Of a stretch of DNA of 64,000 nt, positions 50,378-61,414 are shown one piece after another. The stretch spans positions 50,574 to 114,573 of the forward strand of contig JAXDKS010000016.1 in the NCBI GenBank assembly GCA_034666985.1, read 5' to 3'. The notes below the pieces were generated by a model that was given only the letters and a program-made list of their open reading frames with translations, had not been told where the DNA came from and made no database searches. The translations under genes were made by a program, and so were the position numbers. How positions within the stretch are numbered: position 1 is the first letter of the stretch; each line of letters begins with the position of its first letter. This DNA comes from DATARR01 sp034666985. GTDB lineage: Bacteria > Acidobacteriota > Thermoanaerobaculia > Multivoradales > UBA5704.

Positions 50378-53300
50378 TCACCCTACCGGCCGCCGCAGCG
50401 GCCCAGCCAGCCCCCTCCCTGCCAGATCATAGATCTCCGGCGACAACGTCAGACACAGCTTCGCCCCCTGCTTGGGCCGCCGGGCAGGGGTGAAGGTCCA
50501 GCGATCTCCCGCCGGGTTGGAGGCGAGGCGGCCGGGGAGGGAGGCTCCGGCGCAGCCGTTCTCATGGAGGCCCAGAGTCAGCCCGTTGACGTTCATCACC
50601 GGCCGGGTGAAGACCAGGGAGACCGAGCCGTCCGCGGTGGGAGCCGCGGTGGCGAGGGAGGGAGCGGGCTCGGGACCGGGTGGCGAGGAAGCGGGAAAGC
50701 CCATGGCGACTCGCGTGTCGCCAGTGCCTTCTCCCGCGGTCTCGCCGGTGGTGAAGGTCCAGGTGAGATCGCGGCGGGTGCAGTTGTTGTGGAGATCGCA
50801 GAGGCCCGAAGCGAGATGGGCGGTGTAGGTCTGGTTCGTGGCGAGGAAGACCTGGTGAGGGAAGAAGCCCCAGGCGCCGTCGCCGATCTGATCCACGAAG
50901 CCAGGGACCGGGGTTCCCTTCGCGTCGGTGAGGGTGAAGGTCGCGGGATCCACTCCGGCGATCGGCTCGGAGAAGAAGGCCTTGACCACCACGTCGGGGG
51001 AGACGCCGGCCGCGCCGGCGGGGGGGTAGGTCCTCGCGGTGGGGGGCGCGGTGTCCACGGCGCCGCCTTGGATGTCGATCACCCGGCTGCGCACTTCCAT
51101 GGGCACCGGCGGCGCGCCTTCTACCACGGCGGGCTCGACGGTGGGCGTCCGCCCGTCGCAGAGGCCGCCGAGGACGCAGGGCTCGAGCCGGAAGTCGGTG
51201 TCGAGATCCGCCAGGTTGCCCAGCAGCTTCTTCGCTACCACGGCCTCGAAAGATTGGTAATACACCGCCGCCACCACGGCCACGGGACCCCGGACGTCCG
51301 GCGGGATGACCACGGAATAGCGATCGATCACCGCCGTAGCTCCCCGCTGGGGCATGGGCCGCAGGCGGGTGTCGGAGAGGAAGGCGTCGTCGTAGAGGTC
51401 GCCGTCGCCGTCGAGGTCGCGGAACTGCGGCAGCCCTCGCGGGTTGTCGCGGTCGATCACCCGGCCGGCGGCGTCGATCGGCAGGCCGTCGTCGTTGACC
51501 ACCAGGTTGAGCGGCGTGGCGTAGGCGAGGTCGAGGGTGGGGCAGCCGTCGCCCAGGGAGGCGATGGCCTTGAACTGCACGGCATAAGGATCGGGCGAGC
51601 CGGCCGGCAGCTTCCACTGGCCGCAGCGGGGGAAGTTGGGGTCCGGCGTCTCCCGGGAGGTCAGGTAGCCGATCCCCTTCGAGGTGCGCTTCCAGTGCGC
51701 GTCGTAGAGATCGAGCTCGCGGCCGCTGTCGAGGTCGAAGGCGCGCACCGCCACCCAGGCGGCGCGGCCCTCGGGGAAGCCGGAGGGGAAGTCGTGGCCG
51801 CTGCCGGTGTTGGCCACGGTGACGCGCAGGGGCGCGCGGCTGCCGGACGCGGCCAGGGCCGGGCTCGCGAGATCGAGGGCGAGGACGTTGCGCAGGCGGT
51901 CCCAGGCCAGGCGGGCGTGCTGGGTGATGGGGCCCCGCGCCGTGGCGTTCTCGAACCAGGCGTTGTGGTAGAGGCTCTTCTCGTCCGCCGAGGTGAAGCT
52001 GTAGACCGACAGCTCGGGGTAGGGCTGGACGACTCCGCCGCCGTCGACGTCCGCGCCGGTGACGCGGGGGACGAAGGTGTTGCCGCCAATGAAGTGGTGG
52101 CTGAAGGCGGGGGCGCGCTCGGGGCCGTCGTCGGCGACGCGGCCGGCGCGCGGCGGCACGGGCTGGCCGTGCTGGTAGAGGGTCTGGGCGGTGCCCGGCT
52201 GGCCGAAGTCCTGCTGCATGTGGCAGGTCTGGCAGTCGCGCTTGAAACGGGGATCGAAGCTGCGGTTGCCCGGCCGGTCGGCGTAGCGGCTGGAGCTCCA
52301 CTCGGCGTAGGTGCGCTCGATGGGGAAGCCTCCCACCCAGCGGCCCAGGCGGTTCTTCACCGTCAGCGGATTGGTGACGTCGTGGCAGGAGGCGCACAGC
52401 TCGGCCCGCTCGTGGAGCGCCTGGTAGTAGGCCTCGTGGCCCGCGGGCTCGGCCTTCTGGAAGGGGACGTCCTTCTTGAACACGCCGCTGAGATAGGGAT
52501 CGCGCCCGGCGGCCGGGGCATGGGCGGCGAGGGGACCGAGGAATTCGGAGCGGCCGATGGCGTGCGGCGACAGGCGGAAGGCGCCGGCGCCGACGGCATA
52601 GCCCTGGCTCGGCGACGCCGGATCGGGCACGGACGTGCGGTCCTGCCTCGCCGCCGGCTGGCGCGAGTGGCTCTGGGTGCCTTCCACGGCGGGATAGGGG
52701 GTGCCGGACTGGTGATAGTTGCCGTACGGCATCTCGCGAGTGTCCGCGAAGGTGTGGCAGACGGCGCAGAAGATGCCGCGCCGGCCCGCGTCGGTGTCGC
52801 GGGAGCGGGAGGCCAGGGTGGCGAAGGCGAGGCCCGTGCCGCCGTCCGAAGTGGGGTTGAACTCCGGATCGAGCGGAGCGTGCTCGCGGCCGGAAGGGGC
52901 GTCGGGGCCGACGCTGGCCAGGGGGACGTTGTCCACGTAGTCGGCCGGCATGTGGCACTGGGAGCAGAAGCCATCCATCAGCGAGCCGGGGCGCGCCAGG
53001 GTGGAGCGGCTGGTGCCGATGTCGAAGCGCGAGGTGCAGTCGCCTTCGGCGAACGGGTTCAGGCGGCTGCGGCGGGTCCCGTCCGGTGGCGCCGGGGCCT
53101 CGCAGTCGCCGGACGTCGAGGTCTGCCGCGCGGCGAGGAGGAAGGCCGCCCGCCAGCCGGGATCGCGCCAGGCGTTCGACATCATCGAGCCGTTCCACTC
53201 GGCGAAGATCTTGGCGTGGCAGGTCGAGCAGCGCCCGGGGTTGTGGGGACCTTCCCAGGCCTCCGTGAAGGGCGGCGGGAACTGCCGGGCCTCCGCGACA

Positions 53301-53434
53301 ACGTAGGGAGCGGGCCGGGGAATCCGGTTCGGCAGCTCGTCGCGCGACACGGTGGGCTGGAAAGCCAGGGCCACGAGACCGGCGGTGGAGCCGGCGGCCA
53401 GGAGAGCGAACGTCCACGCCTTCGGTACGGCCAT
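50378..53434 (-). CDS. Pentaheme cytochrome c with C-terminal Ig-like domains
   Basis: 1018 residues from ATG at 53434 (GAGGGAGGA upstream). Signal/anchor about 1-26. Five CxxCH motifs: CSTCH (69-73), CSQCH, CAVCH, CASCH and CQTCH, the last near residue 420, with several CHMP-type contexts. Two Big_5-type Ig-like domains follow (about 800-900, TYPPAGAAGVSPDVVVKAFFSE, and 920-1018). It is extracytoplasmic and probably an electron-transfer or redox enzyme of the multiheme cytochrome family; substrate unknown. Divergent from the ACIII operon. Confidence 0.85.
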   Translation of the reverse strand: MAVPKAWTFALLAAGSTAGLVALAFQPTVSRDELPNRIPRPAPYVVAEARQFPPPFTEAWEGPHNPGRCSTCHAKIFAEWNGSMMSNAWRDPGWRAAFLLAARQTSTSGDCEAPAPPDGTRRSRLNPFAEGDCTSRFDIGTSRSTLARPGSLMDGFCSQCHMPADYVDNVPLASVGPDAPSGREHAPLDPEFNPTSDGGTGLAFATLASRSRDTDAGRRGIFCAVCHTFADTREMPYGNYHQSGTPYPAVEGTQSHSRQPAARQDRTSVPDPASPSQGYAVGAGAFRLSPHAIGRSEFLGPLAAHAPAAGRDPYLSGVFKKDVPFQKAEPAGHEAYYQALHERAELCASCHDVTNPLTVKNRLGRWVGGFPIERTYAEWSSSRYADRPGNRSFDPRFKRDCQTCHMQQDFGQPGTAQTLYQHGQPVPPRAGRVADDGPERAPAFSHHFIGGNTFVPRVTGADVDGGGVVQPYPELSVYSFTSADEKSLYHNAWFENATARGPITQHARLAWDRLRNVLALDLASPALAASGSRAPLRVTVANTGSGHDFPSGFPEGRAAWVAVRAFDLDSGRELDLYDAHWKRTSKGIGYLTSRETPDPNFPRCGQWKLPAGSPDPYAVQFKAIASLGDGCPTLDLAYATPLNLVVNDDGLPIDAAGRVIDRDNPRGLPQFRDLDGDGDLYDDAFLSDTRLRPMPQRGATAVIDRYSVVIPPDVRGPVAVVAAVYYQSFEAVVAKKLLGNLADLDTDFRLEPCVLGGLCDGRTPTVEPAVVEGAPPVPMEVRSRVIDIQGGAVDTAPPTARTYPPAGAAGVSPDVVVKAFFSEPIAGVDPATFTLTDAKGTPVPGFVDQIGDGAWGFFPHQVFLATNQTYTAHLASGLCDLHNNCTRRDLTWTFTTGETAGEGTGDTRVAMGFPASSPPGPEPAPSLATAAPTADGSVSLVFTRPVMNVNGLTLGLHENGCAGASLPGRLASNPAGDRWTFTPARRPKQGAKLCLTLSPEIYDLAGRGLAGPLRRPVG

Positions 53435-53485
53435 TGGATCCTCCCTCGCGGATTCGGGAATTGCTGAATGTTTCAACTTCAAAAG

Positions 53486-53547
53486 CTATAGGTGCTTCTC
53501 GGGCACCGGCTCGCGCTTTGGCCCGAGCGACACCTTGAACCTATAGA
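53486..53547. promoter_or_regulatory. Divergent promoter region with inverted CTATAGGT arms
   Basis: CTATAGGT at 53486-53493 and its complement ACCTATAG at 53539-53546. The rightward copy forms TATAGA, 18 bp after TTGGCC, a possible promoter for the cytochrome/ACIII operon. The leftward copy gives TATAGC facing the pentaheme cytochrome gene. Confidence 0.4.
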
Positions 53548-53724
53548 GGATGCTGAACGACTAGTTCCGCGCCTTTGCTGGCTCGCGCAAGCCTGAGGGA
53601 CCCCGACCATGGCGGGTCGGGGTGGGCACGCGTGAGAAGCCGCCAGGTACCGGGCGCATGCGCGCTCCGGGGGCGGATGGATGCGTTGGGGTTTCTCTTC
53701 TGCTGTTCGGAACGGAGGTCGAGC

Positions 53725-54597
53725 ATGGACGCAGGCCCGCGGGTCTCTTGGTCGTCATGTGTCTCACTCCCCTGGCGGGCGGTCGCGATCGTCTCGGTCG
53801 CGGCCATCTCGCTGGTCGCCGAGCCGGCCGCATGGGCCGCTTTCAATCCGGCGGCGGTCTTCAATCTGCAGTGCGCCGGCTGTCACAGCGTCGGTAAGGG
53901 AGAGGTGGTGGGGCCGGACCTCAAGGGGGTCACGGCGCGCCGGGACAAGCGCTGGCTCCACTCCTTCATCCGCTCCTCCCAGGGGCTCGTCAGCCAGGGG
54001 GAGAAGACGGCCGCGGCGCTCTTCGCCCGCTACAAGAAGAAGATGCCGGACCACGACTTCTCGGACGGCGACATCGACACGCTGCTCGCGTTCATCGAGG
54101 CCGGCGGTCCGCGGTCGCCTGAAGGGGAGCTCCGGCGCGCGTCGACGGCGACGCCGTCCGAGGTGGCGCGGGGACGGGGACTGTTCACCGGCGCTCTCGC
54201 GCTGCGCAATGGCGGCGCGGCCTGCGTCGGCTGCCACATCGCCGGCGGGGTGGACAACTGGCGGGCCGGGACGCTGGCCAGCGATCTCACCAGGGTCTAC
54301 CTGAAGTATCAGGATACGGGGCTGACCCGGGCGCTGGTCGAATCGCGTTTTCCCATGATGTCGGCGGCCTACCACGGCCGGCCGCTCACGCCGGAGGAGG
54401 CGTTCGCCCTCAAGGCGTTCCTGTATCGCACCGCCAACTCCCCCGAGCCGCCCGTCGAGATAGCCGCCGCGGCGCCCCTGCTGCTGGGGCTCGGCGGCTC
54501 GTCGCTCGCTCTGCTGTTCACACGCCGCACTCTGCGGCGGCGTGGAGGCCGGGCGCGCCGGACGCGCCAGGGATCGCCCGCGGACTTCACCGACTGA
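53725..54597 (+). CDS. Diheme cytochrome c, membrane-anchored
   Basis: 290 residues from ATG at 53725 (CGGAGGTC upstream). Signal peptide about 1-38. Heme motifs CAGCH (50-54) and CVGCH (about 171-175), with an intervening cytochrome c fold and MPDHDF region. A C-terminal membrane helix (about 250-265) and basic tail (RRTLRRRGGRARR). It precedes the ACIII genes by 8 bp and is probably an extra carrier between ACIII and the oxidase. Confidence 0.85.
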   Translation: MDAGPRVSWSSCVSLPWRAVAIVSVAAISLVAEPAAWAAFNPAAVFNLQCAGCHSVGKGEVVGPDLKGVTARRDKRWLHSFIRSSQGLVSQGEKTAAALFARYKKKMPDHDFSDGDIDTLLAFIEAGGPRSPEGELRRASTATPSEVARGRGLFTGALALRNGGAACVGCHIAGGVDNWRAGTLASDLTRVYLKYQDTGLTRALVESRFPMMSAAYHGRPLTPEEAFALKAFLYRTANSPEPPVEIAAAAPLLLGLGGSSLALLFTRRTLRRRGGRARRTRQGSPADFTD

Positions 54598-54605
54598 GCC
54601 GAACT

Positions 54606-55820
54606 ATGCGGGACTTCCTGCTGTTCGGCTTTTCGCCGTACCTCGCGGCGGTGTTGCTGGTCTGTGTACCGGCCTGGCGCTGCCTCGCCTCGCCGGCCCG
54701 GCGCGCGGCGCTGAGGGCGACAGGCCCGGAGGACGGCTCCATCTTCGGCAGCCTGTTCCTCTGGCGCTGGAGTCTCGGCCTGGTGCTCCTGGGGCACGTC
54801 TTCGCCTTCCTCCTACCACAGCCGCTGATGGTGTGGAACCGGGTGCCCGCGCGCCTGCTGGTGCTGGAGGCCAGCGGGTTCGTCCTCGGGCTGGCGGCCA
54901 TCATCGGTATCGTCAGGCGGCTCCGCGAGGGCTGGCGCCGCGACTCGGCGGCGGACGTCCTCCTGCTGACGCTGGCCACGGTGTCGATTGGCTCGGGCCT
55001 GGTGGCGGCGGCGCTCTACCGCTGGGGCTCGGACTGGTACGCCCTGTCGCTGCTCCCGTGGTTCCGCTCGCTGGTCGCCTTCCGCCCCGACATCTCGCTC
55101 GTGGTGGCGCTGCCGCCGCTGGTGAAGCTCCACGTGCTGTCGGGCCTCGCGGCCGTGGCGGTGCTGCCGTTCAGCGGCGCGGTCTACGCGCTGGTCCGCC
55201 CGGGGGTCCGCCTGGGCCGGCTTGCCGCGGCGCTCGCGGCCAGCGCTCCCGGCCGGGTGGCCACGGGGGTGGCGGAGCTCGCCATGATCGCCGTGATCGG
55301 CGTGCTGCTGATCGGCGGGCTGCGCCGGGTGGGCGTCAGCCAGGACTACGCGCCGGCCCAGCCCATCGCCTTCTCGCACCGGCTGCACGCGGGGACCTAT
55401 CACGTCCCCTGTCTCTACTGCCATTTCGCGGCGGAGAAGAGCCGGCACGCGGGCATCCCTCCGGCCGGCGTCTGCATGAACTGCCACCGCCAGCTCAAGG
55501 CGGCCACGGGCGAGCTCGAGCGGCTCAAGGAGGCCGTGGCGCAGGCGCGGCCCATCCGGTGGGTCAAGGTGCACAACCTGCCGGACTTCGTCTACTTCAA
55601 CCACAGCCAGCACGTGAACGCCGGCGTCGCCTGCCAGCGCTGCCACGGGCCGGTGGAGACCATGGACCGCGTGCGCCAGTTCTCGCCGCTGACCATGGGC
55701 TGGTGTCTCGGCTGCCACCGCCAGGAGGGGGTGATGCCGCCCTCCCAGCGCCCGGCCGCGACGCGGACGGGAGGCCCCGCGGCCAGCGGGGGGATGGATT
55801 GCGGGAAGTGCCATTACTGA
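54606..55820 (+). CDS. actA: NarI-like membrane domain fused to ActA pentaheme cytochrome
   Basis: 404 residues. Residues 1-245 hold about five helices resembling the nitrate reductase gamma subunit (FLLFGFSPYLAAVLLV; LVLLGHVFAFLLPQ; PPLVKLHVLSGLAAVAVLPFS). His64 and His176 match one NarI heme b ligand pair; the other pair is replaced by Arg54 and Tyr194. Residues 250-404 are the ACIII pentaheme domain: CLYCH (269), CMNCH (290), CQRCH (343), CLGCH (367), CGKCH (399). Standard ActA has a single anchor helix. Confidence 0.85.
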   Translation: MRDFLLFGFSPYLAAVLLVCVPAWRCLASPARRAALRATGPEDGSIFGSLFLWRWSLGLVLLGHVFAFLLPQPLMVWNRVPARLLVLEASGFVLGLAAIIGIVRRLREGWRRDSAADVLLLTLATVSIGSGLVAAALYRWGSDWYALSLLPWFRSLVAFRPDISLVVALPPLVKLHVLSGLAAVAVLPFSGAVYALVRPGVRLGRLAAALAASAPGRVATGVAELAMIAVIGVLLIGGLRRVGVSQDYAPAQPIAFSHRLHAGTYHVPCLYCHFAAEKSRHAGIPPAGVCMNCHRQLKAATGELERLKEAVAQARPIRWVKVHNLPDFVYFNHSQHVNAGVACQRCHGPVETMDRVRQFSPLTMGWCLGCHRQEGVMPPSQRPAATRTGGPAASGGMDCGKCHY

Positions 55821-55827
55821 GGAGGAA

Positions 55828-55946
55828 GAACACGGACGAGCAGGGACGAACACGGACTTACACGGACCTCAAGGAGAAAACAAGAACGCCTGTTCTTTGT
55901 TTTCGAGTCCGTGGTCGTCCGTGCCAGTCCGTGATCGTCCGTGTTC
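55828..55946. repeat. GGAC-periodic inverted repeat, copy between actA and actB
   Basis: Left arm AACACGGACGAGCAGGGACG and ACACGGAC words; right arm carries the complements (GTCCGTGGTCGTCCGTG). Inner arms GAGAAAACAAGAAC...GTTCTTTGTTTTC. It lies inside an operon, so it may modulate rather than end transcription. The ribosome site of actB follows right after. Confidence 0.8.
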
Positions 55947-55962
55947 TTCCCAAGGAGCCGAA

Positions 55963-58917
55963 ATGCCGGAGACCACCTACTGGCGGAGCATCGAAGAGCT
56001 TCAGGGAGACCCGCCCCCGCGGCAGCCTCTCGGCCTGGAGGATTCCGCGGGGGCCGGAGAGAGCCGCCGCGACTTCCTCAAGCTGATGGGCTTCAGCGTC
56101 GGCGCCGCGGCGCTGGCCGGCTGCACGCGCATCCCGGAGCGCCAGGCCATGCCGCTGCTCTCGCAGCCTGAAGGGCTGGTGCCCGGCGTCGAGGCCTTCT
56201 ACGCCACCACCTGCGGCGGCTGCCCGTCGGGGTGCGGCGTGCTGGTCAAGAACCGGGACGGACGGCCGATCAAGATCGAGGGCAACCCGCGCTCGCCGCT
56301 CTCCGGGGGCGCCGCCTGCGCCGTGGGCCAGGCGACGGTCCTCTCGCTCTACGACGACCAGCGGCTGAAGGGGCCGCTGCTGCACGGCCATCCAGCCTCG
56401 TGGGCGGCCGTCGACACCTACGTGACGGCGCGGCTGGCCGCGATTGCCTCCCATGGCGGCAAGCTCGGGTTGCTCACGGAGACGATCGCCAGCCCCGCGA
56501 CCCGCAGCCTGATCGAGGGTTTCCTGCGGCGCTTCCCCGGCGCGCTCCACGCCGTTCACGATCCCGTCTCCCTCGCGGCCCTGCGCCGCGCGAATGACCT
56601 GAGCTTCGGCAAGCCGGTCGTGCCGCGCTTCCGCTTCGACCGGGCGCGGGTGATCGTGGGCCTCGAGGCCGACTTCCTCGGCACTTGGCTGTCGCCCGTG
56701 GAATTCGCTCGCCAATACGCCCGCGGCCGCCGGCCGGACGGCCAGATGGCGCGGCACTATCAGTTCGAGTCGGGCCTGTCGCTGACCGGCAGCAACGCCG
56801 ACCGCCGCGCCGCCGTGCTCCCTTCGGAGATCGGGCTGGTGGCGCTGGCGCTGATTCGCCGGTTGGCCGGTTCCGGTCCCGGGATCGACCCCTGTCCTCC
56901 GGCGGTCCTCGACGCCGTAGCGGACGACCTCTTGCGGCATCGCGGGGAGTCGCTGGTGGTCTGCGGCGTCAACGATCCGGCGGTGCAGGTGGCGGTCAAC
57001 CGCATCAACTCACTGCTGGGAAACATCGGTCGCACGATCGATCTCGATCGGCCGTCCTGGCAGCGGCAGGGGGACGATGGCGCGGTGACGTCGCTGATCG
57101 CGGCCATGGAGCGGGGCGAGGTGCACGGCCTCCTGCTCTGGGGGGTGAACCCCGCCTACGATCATCCGCAGGCGGAGCGCTTCGTCCGCGCGCTCGCCAA
57201 CGTCGCCCTCAAGGTCTCCTTCGCCGAGCGGCTGGACGAGACGGCCGTGCACGCCGACGTCGTGGCGCCGGACCCTCATCCCCTGGAGTCGTGGGGCGAC
57301 GCCGAGCCGGTGGCCGGGACCTTCGGGCTGCGCCAGCCGGCCATCGCGCCCCTGTTTTCGACCCGCGCCGCCGGGGAGAGCCTGCTGCGCTGGACGGGGG
57401 AGCCTCATGATCTCCTCGGCCACCTGCGCGAGACGTGGCGGCGCGAGGTCTTCCCGCGCCAGAGCCGCTGGGCCACGTTCGACGATTTCTGGGATCACGC
57501 CCTCCAGGAGGGGGGCATTGAGCTGGAGCCGAGCGCGGACGCGCCCGCGCCGGCCGATGATAGCGATCATGGCGATCTGGCGGTGGCCACCGCGACCATC
57601 CTCGCCGATCACGCGGCGGCGCGGGCCGCAGGCGGCCTCCAGGTCCGCCTGCACGAGAAGATCGGGCTGCGCGACGGCCGGCACGCCAACAATCCCTGGC
57701 TCCAGGAGCTGCCCGATCCCGTCACCCGGGTCACCTGGGGGAACTACGTCTCGGTGGCGCCCGCCCTGGCCACGGAGAGGGGGCTGGAAGACGGGGACGT
57801 CGTAGCGCTGCGCGGCCCCGGCGGCTCGCTGGAGCTGCCGGTGCAGGTCCAGCCCGGCCAGCCGCGGGGGGCAGTCTCGGTCGCCCTCGGCTATGGCCGC
57901 ACCCGGGCCGGCAAGGTGGGCGACGGCGTGGGCGCCAACGCCTTCCCCCTGCTCGCTACGACTGGAGAGTCCGGCGGGTTCCATCGCGCCTGGGCCGCCG
58001 GTTATCGGATCGAGAAGACGGGCCGCCGGCAGGTGCTGGCGGCCACCCAGCTTCATCACTCCATGGAGGGGCGGCCGATCGTCCGCGAGGCGACCCTCGC
58101 CGACTTCCTGCGCGATCCGTCAGCCGGCAACGAGGAGCGTCCCCATCTCCAGACCCTGTGGGCCGAGCGGCCGCGCGAGGGCCACCACTGGGGCATGGCC
58201 ATCGACCTCAATTCCTGCCTCGGCTGCGGCGCCTGCGTGGTGGCCTGCCAAGCCGAGAACAACGTCGCGGTGGTGGGCCGCGACGAGGTGGCGCGCGGCC
58301 GGGAGATGCACTGGATCCGCATCGACCGCTACTACAGCGGCCCCGCGGACGAACCCGAGACGGTCTACCAGCCCATGATGTGCCAGCACTGCGGCAATGC
58401 GCCGTGCGAGACCGTCTGTCCCGTGCTCGCCACCGTCCACAGCTCCGACGGTCTCAACCAGCAGGTCTACAACCGCTGCGTGGGCACCCGCTACTGTGCC
58501 AACAACTGCCCCTACAAGGTGCGGCGGTTCAACTGGTTCCAGTACGCCAGCAACGACCGCTTCGACTACAACATGAACAGCGACCTGGGGCGGATGGTGC
58601 TCAACCCCGACGTGGTCGTGCGCTCGCGTGGCGTGATGGAGAAGTGCTCGCTGTGCACCCAGCGCATCCAGGCCGGCAAGCTGCGGGCGGAGGCCGCGGG
58701 CACGCCGCTCGCCGACGGCGCTATCCGCACCGCCTGCCAGCAGGCCTGCCCGGCGGAGGCCATCGTCTTCGGCGACCTCGCCGACGCCGGCAGCGCGGTG
58801 TCGCGCCAGCAGGCCTCGCCGCGCTTCTACCATGTGCTGGAGGAGCTCAACACCCGGCCCGTCGTGGGCTATCTGACGCGTGTACGCAACAGCCCTGAAC
58901 GGCCAGAGAAAGCCTGA
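55963..58917 (+). CDS. actB: Alternative complex III subunit ActB (molybdopterin-like plus FeS)
   Basis: 984 residues from ATG at 55963. Tat-type signal with RRDFLK (35-40) and lipobox-like LAGC (Cys54). Molybdopterin-oxidoreductase-like part (about 70-700) starting with Cys motif CGGCPSGC; ACIII enzymes lack the cofactor. C-terminal FeS domain with CLGCGACVVACQ, CQHCGNAPCETVCP, CVGTRYCANNCPY, CSLC and CQQACP, for up to four clusters. It passes electrons inside ACIII. Confidence 0.93.
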   Translation: MPETTYWRSIEELQGDPPPRQPLGLEDSAGAGESRRDFLKLMGFSVGAAALAGCTRIPERQAMPLLSQPEGLVPGVEAFYATTCGGCPSGCGVLVKNRDGRPIKIEGNPRSPLSGGAACAVGQATVLSLYDDQRLKGPLLHGHPASWAAVDTYVTARLAAIASHGGKLGLLTETIASPATRSLIEGFLRRFPGALHAVHDPVSLAALRRANDLSFGKPVVPRFRFDRARVIVGLEADFLGTWLSPVEFARQYARGRRPDGQMARHYQFESGLSLTGSNADRRAAVLPSEIGLVALALIRRLAGSGPGIDPCPPAVLDAVADDLLRHRGESLVVCGVNDPAVQVAVNRINSLLGNIGRTIDLDRPSWQRQGDDGAVTSLIAAMERGEVHGLLLWGVNPAYDHPQAERFVRALANVALKVSFAERLDETAVHADVVAPDPHPLESWGDAEPVAGTFGLRQPAIAPLFSTRAAGESLLRWTGEPHDLLGHLRETWRREVFPRQSRWATFDDFWDHALQEGGIELEPSADAPAPADDSDHGDLAVATATILADHAAARAAGGLQVRLHEKIGLRDGRHANNPWLQELPDPVTRVTWGNYVSVAPALATERGLEDGDVVALRGPGGSLELPVQVQPGQPRGAVSVALGYGRTRAGKVGDGVGANAFPLLATTGESGGFHRAWAAGYRIEKTGRRQVLAATQLHHSMEGRPIVREATLADFLRDPSAGNEERPHLQTLWAERPREGHHWGMAIDLNSCLGCGACVVACQAENNVAVVGRDEVARGREMHWIRIDRYYSGPADEPETVYQPMMCQHCGNAPCETVCPVLATVHSSDGLNQQVYNRCVGTRYCANNCPYKVRRFNWFQYASNDRFDYNMNSDLGRMVLNPDVVVRSRGVMEKCSLCTQRIQAGKLRAEAAGTPLADGAIRTACQQACPAEAIVFGDLADAGSAVSRQQASPRFYHVLEELNTRPVVGYLTRVRNSPERPEKA

Positions 58918-58926
58918 GGAGAGATC

Positions 58927-60290
<1,364 letters not shown>

Positions 60291-60294
<4 letters not shown>

Positions 60295-60827
60295 ACGGGA
60301 TCAATCGCGGATTGCTGGTAGCGAGCTTCACGGGCGAGACCGAGTTGCTCGCCGCCGTGCGCGCGGCGCGGGCGGGAGGATTCCGCATCCACGACGTCTT
60401 CACTCCCTACGCCGTGCACGGGCTCGACGAGGCCCTGGAGGCGCCGCGCTCGCGCCTCCCCTGGGCCACCCTGGCGGGCGGCCTCGCGGGGCTGGCCGCG
60501 GCCGTCGGCCTTCAGGTGTGGGCCGCGGTGGTGGATTGGCCGCTCGACGTCGGCGGCAAGCCGGCCAACTCCGCCCTCGCCTTCCTGCCCATCAGCTTCG
60601 AGCTGACCATCCTGCTCGGCGGCCTAGCCACCGCCGCCGCCTTCTTCTGGCGCAGCGGCCTCGGCCGACGCCTCGATCCCCGGCTGATGGCGCCGGACGT
60701 CACCGACGACACCCTGGTGCTGGCGCTCGCCCTGGACGATCGCGAGGAAGAAACGGCGCTGCGCGAGCTGCTGCGCGTCGCCGGCGCACACGAGGTGCGA
60801 AAGGAGATCCGGGAGACCGCGTCATGA
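60291..60827 (+). CDS. actD: Alternative complex III subunit ActD (DUF3341)
   Basis: 178 residues. DUF3341: GLLVASFTGETELLAAVRAAR, IHDVFTPYAVHGLDEAL, two membrane helices (about 55-75 and 95-115), then a cytosolic ferredoxin-like part. The start overlaps actC (ATGA) and the stop overlaps actE. Confidence 0.92.
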
Positions 60828-61414
60828 AAACCTTTCGCAAGATCCGCTTCTTCACCCTGCTGCTGCTCACCGCCTTCGCGGCCTGGGCGGGCTACCACGA
60901 TCCCGCCTCGCCCGGCTACGAATTCATTCCGGACATGGCCCGCTCCGTGCCCTACGACGCCTACGCGCCCAATCCGGTGACCCGCGACCACAAGACGCTC
61001 CAGCCGCCCGTGCCCGGCACCATCGCCTGGGGCGGGCCGCTGCCCTTCCACTACGCCGCCACCCCCGAGGACGCCGTGCGGGCCGGCCGCGAGCTGCGCA
61101 ACCCCATCCCGCCGAGCCCGGCGGCGCTGGCCCGCGGCCAGCGGGTCTACCAGACCTTCTGCGCCGTCTGCCATGGCGTGCGCGGGGCGGGCGACGGGCC
61201 CCTGATCCCCAAGTTCCCCAACCCGCCTTCCTACACCAGCGCGCGCCTGCTCGCCATGCCGGACGGACAGGTCTTCCACGTCATCACCCGCGGCTCGGGG
61301 ATGATGCCCGCCTACGCGGGCCAGATCGCGCCCGAGGACCGCTGGAAGGTCGTGGCCTGGGTGCGCACGCTCCAGGGCCGGGCGCTGCGGGTGCCGGTGG
61401 AGGTGGCCCGGTGA
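60824..61414 (+). CDS. actE: Alternative complex III subunit ActE (monoheme cytochrome c)
   Basis: 196 residues; N-terminal signal/anchor (about 8-22). Conserved MARSVPYDAYAPNPVT segment, then CAVCH (about 111-115), with Met in SGMMPAYAGQI as distal ligand. Electron exit from ACIII to cytochrome c or directly to the oxidase. Confidence 0.92.
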   Translation: MKTFRKIRFFTLLLLTAFAAWAGYHDPASPGYEFIPDMARSVPYDAYAPNPVTRDHKTLQPPVPGTIAWGGPLPFHYAATPEDAVRAGRELRNPIPPSPAALARGQRVYQTFCAVCHGVRGAGDGPLIPKFPNPPSYTSARLLAMPDGQVFHVITRGSGMMPAYAGQIAPEDRWKVVAWVRTLQGRALRVPVEVAR

